Source: Burkholderiales bacterium 67-32 (GTDB taxonomy: Bacteria; Pseudomonadota; Gammaproteobacteria; Burkholderiales; Burkholderiaceae_B). Taken from it: a stretch of 64,000 bases of DNA. The notes below the pieces were generated by a model. That model ran no database searches, was not told where the DNA came from, and saw only the letters and a program-made list of their open reading frames with translations. Position 1 is the first letter of the stretch. Each line of letters starts with the position of its first letter. Position numbers and translations under genes: made by a program. Positions 8,602-17,263 of this stretch are shown here, one piece after another. The DNA is taken from the NCBI GenBank assembly GCA_001898625.1, contig MKUP01000012.1:310001-374000 (forward strand), read 5' to 3'.

Positions 8602-9396
8602 ATGTCTGACAGTCAAGCCCAACAGAACAAGGCGCCGGTGCGCCAAGAGCGTCACGACAACGTCGGTGTCATCGTCATCGACCGGCCCGAGCGGAAGAAC
8701 GCCCTCAATGCCGAGGTCAAGGCCACGCTGGTGCGCTGCCTGCGCGAGTTCGAGCAGGATCCGGCCATCGGCTGCATCGTGCTGACCGGCGCCGGCGGCT
8801 ATTTCGTCGCCGGCTCGGACATCGTCGAGATGTCCACCATGCAGCCCACGGACCATGCGCTGCAGGGCGGCGACCAGGTGTTCCACGTGTTGCGCGGGCT
8901 GGGCAAGCCGGTCATCGCCGCGGTCGAGGGCTTCGCGCTGGGCGGCGGATGCGAGCTGGCGCTGGCCTGCGACATCATCATCGCGGCCGAGGGCGCGAGT
9001 TTCGGCCAGCCCGAGATCAAGGTCGGCATCATTCCGGGCGGCGGCGGCACGCAGCGGCTGCTGCGCTCGGCGGGCAAGTACAAGACGCTGCTGTGGTCGC
9101 TCACGGGCGACCGGATCCCGGCCCGGACGGCCTATCACTCCAACATGGTCAGCGAACTCGTGCCCGACGGCACTTCGCTCGAGCGCGCCGTGGCGATCGC
9201 GCGCCAGATCTGCGCCATGCCGCCGCTGGCGGTGCGCGCCATCCGCGACGCCGTGCGGCTGGGCGCGGACGCCAGCCTGGAAGCCGGGCTGGCCATCGAG
9301 CGCCGTGCCTTCGAGCGGCTGTTCGACAGCCAGGACCAGAAGGAAGGCATGCGCGCCTTCATCGAGAAGCGCGCGCCGGTGTTCAAGGGACGCTGA
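8602..9396 (+). CDS. enoyl-CoA hydratase/isomerase family protein
   Basis: The 264-residue crotonase-fold protein should act on a 2-enoyl-CoA in the cytoplasm. Both catalytic glutamates of true hydratases are present: Glu118 in GGGCELA and Glu138 in FGQPEIKVG, exactly 20 residues apart as in the rat enzyme, and the oxyanion-hole segments AGSDI and GFALGGGC are intact. It could serve fatty-acid or aromatic side-chain oxidation. The ATG at 8602 is the natural start; an ATG at 8542 would add a non-conserved extension. It is followed by a terminator rather than by the next operon, so it is probably the last gene of its transcript. Confidence 0.88.
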   Translation: MSDSQAQQNKAPVRQERHDNVGVIVIDRPERKNALNAEVKATLVRCLREFEQDPAIGCIVLTGAGGYFVAGSDIVEMSTMQPTDHALQGGDQVFHVLRGLGKPVIAAVEGFALGGGCELALACDIIIAAEGASFGQPEIKVGIIPGGGGTQRLLRSAGKYKTLLWSLTGDRIPARTAYHSNMVSELVPDGTSLERAVAIARQICAMPPLAVRAIRDAVRLGADASLEAGLAIERRAFERLFDSQDQKEGMRAFIEKRAPVFKGR

Positions 9397-9447
9397 TTCC
9401 CGCTGCCGCCGTGGCCGGGTCCTGGCCGCGGCGGTCTGGTCTGCTCT

Positions 9448-9477
9448 CCGGCCCGATTCGCCGGCCGTCTTTTTTTT
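9448..9477 (+). terminator. terminator after enoyl-CoA hydratase
   Basis: A short CCGGC/GCCGG stem (9448-9452 with 9460-9464) is followed by CCGTC and an eight-base T run. The stem is short but the T tract is good, and it falls 50 bases after the hydratase stop. Confidence 0.6.
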
Positions 9478-9555
9478 CCCCTCTTTTTGTCTCAGCCCGT
9501 GACGACCTCCGCCGTCGTTCGCGCCGGCTCGCGCATGCAACCTCGTTTTCGAACA

Positions 9556-9609
9556 TTGAATCAGCATTCAAGGTTGAGTGAATTGATTCAATATTCAAGA
9601 TTGAACGCC
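9556..9609. promoter_or_regulatory. tandem 27-bp operator with TTGAA/TTCAA inverted repeats
   Basis: The 307-base gap 9397-9703 holds a terminator and then two head-to-tail 27-base units (9556-9582 and 9583-9609). Each opens with a 16-base inverted repeat, TTGAATCAGCATTCAA in the first and TTGATTCAATATTCAA in the second (13 of 16 identical), and continues with TTCAA-N2-TTGA. The region is AT-rich against a GC-rich background and lies about 100 bases upstream of the Bug-decarboxylase-dehydrogenase operon. It is most likely a regulator-binding site; MarR-type regulators often bind such sequences, but no such gene is adjacent. Confidence 0.65.
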
Positions 9610-9703
9610 CGGATGCGAGTCCCTATCATGGCCCCGCCAACGAAACGGCCCGCTGCGTGACGCCTGTCGCGTCGAGCGACGCGGACCACAGCGAGGAGAC
9701 ATG

Positions 9704-10675
9704 ATGAAGCACCCCTACCGCGCGGCATTCGCCGCGGCGCTCATCGGTTGTTGCGCGGCCCCGGCCGCGTTTGCCCAGGACTATCCCAACAAGCCCATAC
9801 GCATCATTGTGCCGCTGCCACCGGGCGGATCGAACGACGTGCTGGCGCGCGTGCTGGGCGAGGAAATGTCGAAGACGCTCGGCCAGCCCTTCGTGGTGGA
9901 GAACAAGCCTGGCGCCGCCGGCAACATCGGCACGGACCAGGTGGCCAAGGCCAGGCCCGACGGCTATACGCTGGGGATCGCGCCCAACCAGACCGTGGCG
10001 GTCAATCCCGCGCTGTATCCCAAGCTGCCCTTCGACGTGCAGAAGGACCTGATGGGGATCGGCCTGATGGCCACGCTGCCGATGACGCTGGTCGTGCCCA
10101 GCTCGTCCAAGGCCGGCTCCATCGACGAACTGGTGGCCATGGCCAAGGCCGAGCCGGGCAAGCTGACCTATGCGTCGGCCGGGTCGGGTAGTCCGCAGCA
10201 CATGTCGGCCGAAATCTTCCAGTCGCTGACGTCCACGCAGATGACCCACGTTCCCTACAAAGGCTCGAATCCGGCCCTGGTGGACGTGCTGGCGGGCACG
10301 GTTGACGTCATGTTCTGCCCCATCAATTCCGCGCTGCCCTATATCCAGAACGGCCGCCTCAAGGCGCTGGGCGTGACGGGCGCGCAGCGGCTGCAGACGC
10401 TGCCGGAGGTGCCGACCATCGCCGAGAAGGTGCCGAACTTCGCGAGCGACATCTGGATCGGGCTGATCGCGCCCGCCGGCACGCCGCCCGAGATCGTGCA
10501 GAAGCTGAACACCGAGTTGAACCGCGCGCTGAAGATGCCGGCGGTGCAGGCCAAGCTGGCCGAGCAGGGCATACAGGCCGCCACCAGTACGCCGGCAGAA
10601 CTGGACCGGATGATGCGCGACGACCGCAAGCGCTGGGCCGAAGTCATCAAGCGCGCCAACATCCGCGTCGATTGA
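9704..10675 (+). CDS. Bug-family periplasmic solute-binding protein
   Basis: This 323-residue protein is a Bug (tripartite tricarboxylate transporter) receptor that captures a carboxylate in the periplasm. It has a signal peptide ending near AAFAQ, and the family hallmarks YPNKPIRIIVP, PPGGSNDVLAR, ENKPGAAGNIG, ARPDGYTL and HVPYKGSNPALVDVLAG. No TctA/TctB membrane genes are nearby, as usual for most Bug genes. ATG at 9704 gives better spacing to GAGGAG than the ATG at 9701. It heads an operon with a ThDP enzyme and an aldehyde dehydrogenase, so its ligand may be the oxoacid those enzymes use. Confidence 0.92.
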   Translation: MKHPYRAAFAAALIGCCAAPAAFAQDYPNKPIRIIVPLPPGGSNDVLARVLGEEMSKTLGQPFVVENKPGAAGNIGTDQVAKARPDGYTLGIAPNQTVAVNPALYPKLPFDVQKDLMGIGLMATLPMTLVVPSSSKAGSIDELVAMAKAEPGKLTYASAGSGSPQHMSAEIFQSLTSTQMTHVPYKGSNPALVDVLAGTVDVMFCPINSALPYIQNGRLKALGVTGAQRLQTLPEVPTIAEKVPNFASDIWIGLIAPAGTPPEIVQKLNTELNRALKMPAVQAKLAEQGIQAATSTPAELDRMMRDDRKRWAEVIKRANIRVD

Positions 10676-10712
10676 AATTTTCTTGCCTCATTCTTCATAC
10701 ACAGGAAACACC

Positions 10713-12503
10713 ATGAAGTCCTCGACCGAATCGCTGGTGCGACGCGATGAACCGCAGCCGTGGGAACACGACGGCGTGGCATGGGGAAGCGACAGGATCG
10801 CCGACCTGCTGCGCGAGCTGGACATTCCCTATCTGATCCTGAATCCGGGGTCGAGCTATCGCGGCCTGCACGACAGCCTGGTCAACCATCTGGGCAATCG
10901 CCAGCCGCAGATGATCGTGGTGCTGCACGAAGAGCACGCGGTCGCCATCGCGCACGGCTATGCCAAGGTGACCGGCAAGCCGCTGGGCGCGGCGCTGCAC
11001 GCGAACGTCGGCCTGATGCACGGATCCATGGCCATCTACGATGCCTGGGTGGACCGCGCGCCGGTGATCATCCTGGGCGCGACCGGGCCGGTGGATGCGG
11101 CCAAGCGGCGGCCGTGGATAGACTGGATCCATACCGCGCAGGACCAGGGCGCGCTGGTGCGGCACTTCGTCAAGTGGGATGCCCAGCCCGCGTCGGTGCC
11201 CGCCGCGCTGGAAGCCCTGCTGCGCGCCCGCCAGATCGCGACCACGGCGCCGCACGGCCCGGTCTATGTCTGCCTGGATGCGGCGGTGCAGGAGGCGCGC
11301 TGCGACGAGGACATCCCGCTGCCCGATCCCGCCCGCTATCTGCCGCCGCCGCCGGCCCGTCCCGCGGACGAGCAGGCGCGGCAGGCGGCGGCGTGGCTGT
11401 CGCAGGCCAGGCGCCCCGTCATCCTGGCCGGGCGGGTGTCGCGGTCGGAGGAAGGCTGGGCCGCGCGCGTGTGCCTGGCCGAGACTCTGCGGGCGCAGGT
11501 GCTGACCGACCTGAAGGTGGGCGCCGCCTTCCCCACCGACCATCCGCTGCATGCCGCGCCCAGCGGCATGTTCCTGCATCCCGAGGCGCAGAAGGTGCTG
11601 CGCGAGGCCGACGTGGTGCTGAGCCTGGACTGGCTCGACCTGGCGGGCACGCTCAAGCAGGCCTGGGGCGCCGACCCGGTGGGCAGCCGCGTCATCCAGG
11701 TGTCGGTGGACCACTACAGCCACAACGGCTGGAGCATGGACCACCAGGGCCTGCCGCCGGTCGATCTTTTCCTGCTGTCCGAACCCGAGCCCGCGGTCGC
11801 GCTGCTGAACGAACACGTGACGCCGCGCCGCGAGCCGGCACCGGCGCCGGCATCGGTGCCGCGCCCCGAAATACCCGAGGATCCGGCCGCGCCCATGACC
11901 GTGCCGGCCGTGGCCGCCGTGCTGCGCAAGGTGCTGGGCGATGCGCCGACGTGCCTGACGCGCCTGCCGCTTAGTTGGAGCGGCGAGTTCTGGGACTTCC
12001 GGCATCCGCTGGATTTCGTCGGCTATGACGGCGGCGGCGGCGTGGGCTCCGGTCCCGGCATGGCGATCGGATCGGCGCTGGCGCTCAAGGGCGGCGACCG
12101 CCTGCCGGTGGCGCTGATCGGCGACGGCGACTACCTGATGGGCGTCAACGCGTTGTGGACGGCCGCCCATGCCGGTATTCCCATGCTGATGATCGTCTGC
12201 AACAACCGCTCGTTCTTCAACGACGAGATCCACCAGGAGCGCGTCGCGCGCCAGCGCGGGCGGCCGGTCGAGAACCGCTGGGTCGGCCAGCGCATCGATG
12301 AGCCCGCCCCCGACCTGGCGGCGATCGCCCGGGCGCAGGGGCTGACCGGCATCGGACCGGTCCGGCGCGCGGACGAACTGGAGCGCGTCCTGGCCGAGGC
12401 CGTCGCGGCCGTCAGGCAGGGCGGCATCGTGGTCGTCGATGCCATCGTCCAGCCCGGCTACAACCCCGCCATGACCGCGGGCCTGACCCGTTCCAGCCAC
12501 TAG
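10713..12503 (+). CDS. thiamine diphosphate-dependent decarboxylase (acetolactate synthase/benzoylformate decarboxylase superfamily)
   Basis: The 596-residue protein has the three-domain layout of ThDP enzymes. The cofactor-activating glutamate is at about residue 73-74 in LHEEHAVAIAHGYA, and the Mg/diphosphate-binding motif runs from GDGDYL at about residue 470 to CNNRSFFND. The combination with an aldehyde dehydrogenase directly downstream suggests a 2-oxoacid decarboxylase feeding an aldehyde, as in benzoylformate degradation, more than an acetolactate synthase, which would sit beside a small regulatory subunit gene. ACAGGAAAC precedes the chosen ATG. It follows the Bug gene by 37 bases and precedes the dehydrogenase by 26, so all three should be co-transcribed. 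Confidence 0.82.
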   Translation: MKSSTESLVRRDEPQPWEHDGVAWGSDRIADLLRELDIPYLILNPGSSYRGLHDSLVNHLGNRQPQMIVVLHEEHAVAIAHGYAKVTGKPLGAALHANVGLMHGSMAIYDAWVDRAPVIILGATGPVDAAKRRPWIDWIHTAQDQGALVRHFVKWDAQPASVPAALEALLRARQIATTAPHGPVYVCLDAAVQEARCDEDIPLPDPARYLPPPPARPADEQARQAAAWLSQARRPVILAGRVSRSEEGWAARVCLAETLRAQVLTDLKVGAAFPTDHPLHAAPSGMFLHPEAQKVLREADVVLSLDWLDLAGTLKQAWGADPVGSRVIQVSVDHYSHNGWSMDHQGLPPVDLFLLSEPEPAVALLNEHVTPRREPAPAPASVPRPEIPEDPAAPMTVPAVAAVLRKVLGDAPTCLTRLPLSWSGEFWDFRHPLDFVGYDGGGGVGSGPGMAIGSALALKGGDRLPVALIGDGDYLMGVNALWTAAHAGIPMLMIVCNNRSFFNDEIHQERVARQRGRPVENRWVGQRIDEPAPDLAAIARAQGLTGIGPVRRADELERVLAEAVAAVRQGGIVVVDAIVQPGYNPAMTAGLTRSSH

Positions 12504-12529
12504 CTTCCGCTTTTTCAAGAGAGTCTTCC

Positions 12530-14002
12530 ATGCGTGCTCATGAAATCCCCCCGGGCATCCTTCCCACCCGGCGCAGCCTGTACTACGGCGGCGCCTGGCA
12601 CGAGCCGGCCTCCGGCCGGTATGCCGACACCATCAACCCCGCCTACGACGAAGCCATCACCCAGGCCCCGGTGGCGGGCGCGGACGACGTGGACGCCGCC
12701 GTGCGCGCCGCGCAGGCCGCCTTTCCGGCCTGGGCCAGCCTGCCGCCGGCCCGGCGGGCCGACTACCTGCGCCGCGCCGCCGCCGTCCTGCGCGAACACG
12801 CGCTGCCGCTGGCGCAGCTCGATTCGCTGAACAACGGGAATCCCGTCTCTGCCTTGCTGAACGATGCCGGCTTCGCCGCCGACGGGCTGGAGTACTTCGC
12901 CGGCCTGGCCGCCGAGGTCAAGGGCGAGACGATTCCCATGGGCGACGGCAACCTGAACTACACCGTGCGCGAACCCATGGGCGTGATCGCGCGCATCGTC
13001 GCCTACAACCATCCGCTGATGTTCGCGGCGCTGCGCATCGCCGCGCCGCTGGCCGCGGGCAACACGGTGGTGGTCAAGGCGCCCGACCAGGCGCCGCTGT
13101 CCATCATCCGGCTGGCCGAGCTGGTGGGCGACATCTTCCCGCCGGGCGTGGTGAACTTTCTGTGCGGCGGCCGCGAGTGCGGCGACGCCATGTCGCGGCA
13201 TCCGCTGGTGCGCAAGGTCACGCTGATCGGCGGCGTACCGACCGGCAAGGCGGTCATGGAGACGGCGGCCCGCGACCTGAAGCCGGTGCTGCTGGAGCTG
13301 GGCGGCAAGAACGCGCTGATCGCCTACCCGGATGCCGACCTCGACAAGCTGGTGCAGGGCATCGTCGGCGGCATGAACTTCACCTGGTCGGGCCAGAGCT
13401 GCGGCTCCACCAGCCGCGTCTTCCTGCACGAGTCCATCCACGACCGCGTGCTGGAAGCCGTGGCGCGCCTGCTGCCCCAGCGCCACAAGCCCGGTATTCC
13501 CATCGATCCGGCCACCACCATGGGGGCGCTGGTCAGCCGGGCGCAATTGCAGAAGGTCGAGGGCTTCGTCGCCTCGGCGCTGGAAGAAGGGGCGAGGCTG
13601 GTGAGCGGCGGCAAGCGGCCTGCCGATCCGGCGCTGGCGCAGGGCTTCTTCTTCGAGCCGACGGTGTTCGCCGACGTGCAGCCGCACATGCGGCTGGCGC
13701 GCGAGGAAGTCTTCGGCCCCATCCTGTCGGTCTTCAAGTGGCGCGACGAGGATGCGCTGTTCGAGCAGGTGAACGGCGTGGACTTCGGGCTGACGGGATC
13801 GATCTGGACCCGCGACCTGGACACGGCGCACCGGGCCGCCCGGCGCATGACGACGGGCTACGTGTGGATCAACAATACCAGCCAGCACTTCCTGGGCGCG
13901 CCCTTCGGCGGCGTCAAGCAGTCGGGGATCGGCCGCGAGGAATGCTTCGAGGAACTGCTGGAGTTCACTTACACCAAGAACGTGAACATCAAGCTGGGCT
14001 GA
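12530..14002 (+). CDS. NAD(P)-dependent aldehyde dehydrogenase
   Basis: The 490-residue protein is a full-length ALDH that oxidises an aldehyde to its acid. The catalytic cysteine is Cys291 (SGQSCGSTSR), the general base Glu256 (LELGGKNA), and the oxyanion asparagine is Asn160 (YNHP). The cofactor segment reads TLIGGVPTGK, a variant of the usual GS motif. It is the last gene of the Bug-decarboxylase-dehydrogenase operon, which makes the aldehyde released by the ThDP enzyme its likely substrate (inference). Its stop codon abuts the stop of the convergent acylphosphatase gene with no spacer. Confidence 0.9.
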   Translation: MRAHEIPPGILPTRRSLYYGGAWHEPASGRYADTINPAYDEAITQAPVAGADDVDAAVRAAQAAFPAWASLPPARRADYLRRAAAVLREHALPLAQLDSLNNGNPVSALLNDAGFAADGLEYFAGLAAEVKGETIPMGDGNLNYTVREPMGVIARIVAYNHPLMFAALRIAAPLAAGNTVVVKAPDQAPLSIIRLAELVGDIFPPGVVNFLCGGRECGDAMSRHPLVRKVTLIGGVPTGKAVMETAARDLKPVLLELGGKNALIAYPDADLDKLVQGIVGGMNFTWSGQSCGSTSRVFLHESIHDRVLEAVARLLPQRHKPGIPIDPATTMGALVSRAQLQKVEGFVASALEEGARLVSGGKRPADPALAQGFFFEPTVFADVQPHMRLAREEVFGPILSVFKWRDEDALFEQVNGVDFGLTGSIWTRDLDTAHRAARRMTTGYVWINNTSQHFLGAPFGGVKQSGIGREECFEELLEFTYTKNVNIKLG

Positions 14003-14299
14003 TCACTGTTGTTCGAAGCGCGCGAACCGCCGGTCGATGAACTGGCGTTCGCTCGAAAGATCGTCCACGCGCGCCTGGGGCGGTCCCTGGCGCATCCATT
14101 CGAGCATCTGGTCGACCTGGTCGGCGGTGCCCTGCACCAGCGCCTCGACCGAGCCGTCGTCGTTGTTGCGCACCCAGCCGCCCACGCCCACCATGTGGGC
14201 GCGTCGGACCGTGGCGAGGCGGTAGCCCACGCCCTGGACCCTGCCGGTCACGTGGACGATGACGGTTTCCAGGGAGGGGATGCTATCGAGTTCTTGCAT
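14003..14299 (-). CDS. acyP: acylphosphatase
   Basis: The 98-residue protein matches acylphosphatases, small cytoplasmic enzymes that hydrolyse acyl phosphates. The phosphate-binding loop GRVQGVGYR with Arg27 and the catalytic Asn45 in GGWVRNNDDGSVEA are both present. It overlaps the end of the upstream LysR gene by 17 bases on the same strand, so the two are probably co-transcribed. The protein has a slightly longer N-terminus than usual (MQELDSIPSLETVIVHVTGR). Confidence 0.92.
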   Translation of the reverse strand: MQELDSIPSLETVIVHVTGRVQGVGYRLATVRRAHMVGVGGWVRNNDDGSVEALVQGTADQVDQMLEWMRQGPPQARVDDLSSERQFIDRRFARFEQQ

Positions 14300-15188
14300 G
14301 GTCGCTTCGGGAATGGTTGGGTAGGAATTGCTCGAGCAGGGCCAGGAACGCGGCGGCGGCCGGACTGGGGGCGGCCGACCAGACGGCGTAGACCCTGCGG
14401 CGCGGCGCGTCGGTGATGGCCACCGCGCGCAGGCCGTCGGCCACGGCGGCGAGCGAACTGGGCACCAGGCCCACAGCCAGCCCCTTGCCGACGATCCGGC
14501 GCAGCAGGTCGATATGGTCGACCTCGAAATGCACGTGGCGTTCGATGCGCGCCGCGTCGAACGCGTCGTCGGTCTGCCTGCGCGCCCCGCTGCCCGTGTG
14601 GAAGTCTACCAGCGGAAAACGTGCCAGCTCGGCCAGCGACAGCGACCGGCGTCTGGCGCAGGCATGGTCCGGCGGCAGCAGGGCCACCAGTTTCTCGTCC
14701 GCCAGCAGGCGGTAGGGCAGCGCCGGCAGCGGCGCTTCCGGCCACAGGCCGACGAAGCCGACATCGGCGCGGCGTTCGCGGATGTTGGCGATCAGCGTTT
14801 CGCTCATGCCGACGTTCAGGCGGATGTCCACCTGCGGGTGGAGCGCATGGAAGCGGGCCAGGACATCCACGAGATCGACGCTGGTCAGCGTGGAAATGGT
14901 GCCGACCGACAGGACGCCTTGGACCCGGCCCCGCACGGCCGCCACTTCCGCGGCGATGCGGCCGGTCGCCTCCACCGCCCGGCGCGCGGCGGTCAGGAAG
15001 GCTTCGCCCGCGGGCGTCAGGCGCACGCTGCGCGAGGTCCGCTCGAACAGGGGCGCATCGAGTTCTTCCTCCAGCTTGGCGATCTGGTGGCTGAGCGCGG
15101 ACTGCACCGTATGGCAACGCCGCGCGGCGCGCGTGAAGCTGGCTTCCTCGGCCACGGCTATCGCGTATTCGATCTGTCGCAGGTTCAT
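14283..15188 (-). CDS. LysR-family transcriptional regulator
   Basis: The 301-residue protein has the N-terminal winged helix-turn-helix (MNLRQIEYAIAVAEEASFTR, then SALSHQIAKLEEELDAPLFER) and a C-terminal inducer-binding domain. It is divergent from an MFS exporter gene, which it most likely controls from the shared 105-base intergenic region 15189-15293. Its 3' end overlaps the acylphosphatase start. The inducer is unknown. Confidence 0.92.
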   Translation of the reverse strand: MNLRQIEYAIAVAEEASFTRAARRCHTVQSALSHQIAKLEEELDAPLFERTSRSVRLTPAGEAFLTAARRAVEATGRIAAEVAAVRGRVQGVLSVGTISTLTSVDLVDVLARFHALHPQVDIRLNVGMSETLIANIRERRADVGFVGLWPEAPLPALPYRLLADEKLVALLPPDHACARRRSLSLAELARFPLVDFHTGSGARRQTDDAFDAARIERHVHFEVDHIDLLRRIVGKGLAVGLVPSSLAAVADGLRAVAITDAPRRRVYAVWSAAPSPAAAAFLALLEQFLPNHSRSDHARTR

Positions 15189-15293
15189 GGCCGGTGCCTG
15201 CCGCCGGTGGGCGGCGATCTATCTCGAAACAAGATGGAAGAAATGAGAATTATGCATTGGATTCATCGATACATCGTGCGGAATAATGCCGTC

Positions 15294-16499
15294 ATGACGA
15301 CACACGCTTCATCCCCTTCCCTGAGTCCCGGCCTGGTCTGGCTGATGTCCATCGCCACCGGCCTGACCGTGGCGGCCAACTATTACGCCCAGCCCCTGCT
15401 GCACGTCATCGCCGGCGACCTCGGCCTGTCCGTCCCCGAGGCCGGCTCCATCGTGACGGCGGCCCAGGTTAGCTATGCCGTGGGACTGTTCCTGCTGGTC
15501 CCGCTGGGCGACCTGCTCGACCGGCGCAACCTGATCTTCGTGATGACGCTGCTGGCCGCCGGCGGACTGTGCGCCAGCGCGCTGGCGGGCAACCTGCCGG
15601 TCCTGCTGGCCGGCACCACCGTGGCCGGGCTGTTCTCGGTGGTGGCCCAGGTACTGGTGCCCTTCGGCGCCACGCTGGCCTCGCCGAACGAACGTGGCAG
15701 GGTCGTCGGCACGCTGATGAGCGGCCTGCTGCTGGGCATCCTGCTGGCGCGCACCTTCGCCGGCCTGGTGGCGGCGCTGGGCAACTGGCGCCTGGTCTAC
15801 GGAATTGCTGCGATCCTGATGGCGGCGCTGGCCTTCATCCTGCGCCGTTCGCTGCCGCACCACCCGGCGCAGGCGGCCGGCACGCCGTATCCCCGGCTGA
15901 TCGCATCGATCGCCGCGCTGTTCGCCCAGGAGCCGGTGCTGCGCACCCGCGCCCTGCTCGGTGCCCTGACCTTCGCCAGCTTCGCCATGTTCTGGACCTC
16001 GCTGGCCTTCCTGCTGTCCGCGCCGCCGTTCGGCTATTCCACCTTCACCATCGGCCTGTTCGGCCTGGCTGGCGCGGCGGGCGCGCTGGCCGCCGCGCGG
16101 GTCGGGCGGCTGGCCGACCGCGGCAAGGGCGAGACCGCCACGCGCTTCGGCCTGGCGGTGCTGCTGGTGTCGTGGCTGCCCATCGTGCTGGGCCAGTATT
16201 CCGTGGCGCTGCTGGTGGTCGGCGTGATCCTGATGGACCTGGGCGCGCAGGCGGCGCACATCAGCAACCAGAACGCCATCTACCGCATCCGCCCCGAGGC
16301 GCGCGGCCGCCTGACGGCGGCCTACATGACGAGCTACTTCATCGGCGGTTCGCTGGGTTCGCTGGCATCGGCCTGGCTCTACGCGCATGCCGGCTGGCAT
16401 GGCGTGTCGATCGGCGGGACCGTGGCCGCGCTGGCCGCCGCGGCGGCCTGGGCCATGCGGCCGCGCGCATCCGCGGCTGCTTCGCCGTCCACGCGCTAG
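15294..16499 (+). CDS. MFS transporter, sugar-efflux/drug-efflux type
   Basis: The 401-residue protein has twelve predicted membrane segments and the MFS loop motif LGDLLDRRN between helices 2 and 3, with a second loop (GRLADRGKGE) in the middle. The start at 15294 (MTTHASS) is preferred because the first helix follows directly; an ATG at 15252 would add 14 residues. The pairing with a divergent LysR regulator is the classic arrangement of an inducible exporter. Substrate unknown. Confidence 0.88.
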   Translation: MTTHASSPSLSPGLVWLMSIATGLTVAANYYAQPLLHVIAGDLGLSVPEAGSIVTAAQVSYAVGLFLLVPLGDLLDRRNLIFVMTLLAAGGLCASALAGNLPVLLAGTTVAGLFSVVAQVLVPFGATLASPNERGRVVGTLMSGLLLGILLARTFAGLVAALGNWRLVYGIAAILMAALAFILRRSLPHHPAQAAGTPYPRLIASIAALFAQEPVLRTRALLGALTFASFAMFWTSLAFLLSAPPFGYSTFTIGLFGLAGAAGALAAARVGRLADRGKGETATRFGLAVLLVSWLPIVLGQYSVALLVVGVILMDLGAQAAHISNQNAIYRIRPEARGRLTAAYMTSYFIGGSLGSLASAWLYAHAGWHGVSIGGTVAALAAAAAWAMRPRASAAASPSTR

Positions 16500-16598
16500 G
16501 ATCCGCCGGCCGGCCCTGGCGGCGCGTGTTGCCGCCCCTTACAGGCGGGCGCCGCGCGCCATGCTAGCCTGTGGTCGGACTCTTCCCGGACGACGAAC

Positions 16599-17258
16599 AT
16601 GGCCGATTCCATCCCCCAGCAGCGCTGGGCCGTGCTGCGGGCCGCGCGGCTGATCCCCGTCTTGCGTTACCAGGATGCCGACACCGCCCTGTACGCCGCG
16701 CAGGTGGCATTGCGCGCCGGCTGCCGGGGCATCGAGCTGACCTGGACCATTCCCGGCGTGCTGGACGTCCTGCGGTCGCTGCGGGCCGAGGCCGAACGGG
16801 CCGGCCAGACGGACGTGCTGATAGGCGTGGGCACCGTGCTGGATGCCGAGCAGGCCCGGTCGGCCCTGGAGGCGGGCGCCGATTTCCTGGTCGCGCCGGG
16901 CGTCGTGCCGGCGCTGGTGGAACTGGCGGGCGCGGCGGGCGCCTTGAGCATGCTGGGCGCGTTCACGCCCACCGAGATCATCGCGGCCAATGCAGCCGGC
17001 GCCGACGTGGTGAAGATCTTTCCCGCCGATACCGGCGGCCCGGGCCATCTGGCCGCGGTGAAGGCGGTCTTCCCCGACACGCTGTTCTGCCCGACCGGAG
17101 GCGTGACGCGCGAGAACATGGCGGCCTATTACCGCGCGGGCGCCGACATCGTCGGCATGGGCAGCAACCTGTTCGACAAGGCGCGGCTTGCCGCGCGCGA
17201 TACCGAGGCGCTGGTGGCGTCGCTCCAGGCCACGCTCAAGGACGCCGCGGCTGCCTGA
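16599..17258 (+). CDS. KDPG/KHG-type aldolase
   Basis: The 219-residue protein belongs to the class I 2-dehydro-3-deoxy-phosphogluconate aldolase family, which cleaves 2-keto-3-deoxy sugar acid phosphates to pyruvate plus an aldehyde. The Schiff-base lysine is Lys139 in ADVVKIFPA and the catalytic glutamate is Glu46 in GIELTWT; the phosphate-binding PTGGV segment follows. No edd or sugar-acid kinase gene is adjacent, so whether it serves the Entner-Doudoroff pathway or another oxo-acid is open. Confidence 0.85.
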   Translation: MADSIPQQRWAVLRAARLIPVLRYQDADTALYAAQVALRAGCRGIELTWTIPGVLDVLRSLRAEAERAGQTDVLIGVGTVLDAEQARSALEAGADFLVAPGVVPALVELAGAAGALSMLGAFTPTEIIAANAAGADVVKIFPADTGGPGHLAAVKAVFPDTLFCPTGGVTRENMAAYYRAGADIVGMGSNLFDKARLAARDTEALVASLQATLKDAAAA

Positions 17259-17263
17259 TCGAA

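Noticed and set aside
7696-9567. Minus-strand reading of about 620 codons running into the DUF3014 gene from the right
   Set aside because: It is opposite the enoyl-CoA hydratase and the unknown plus-strand gene and has no domain; only the part from the ATG at 7695 is coding.
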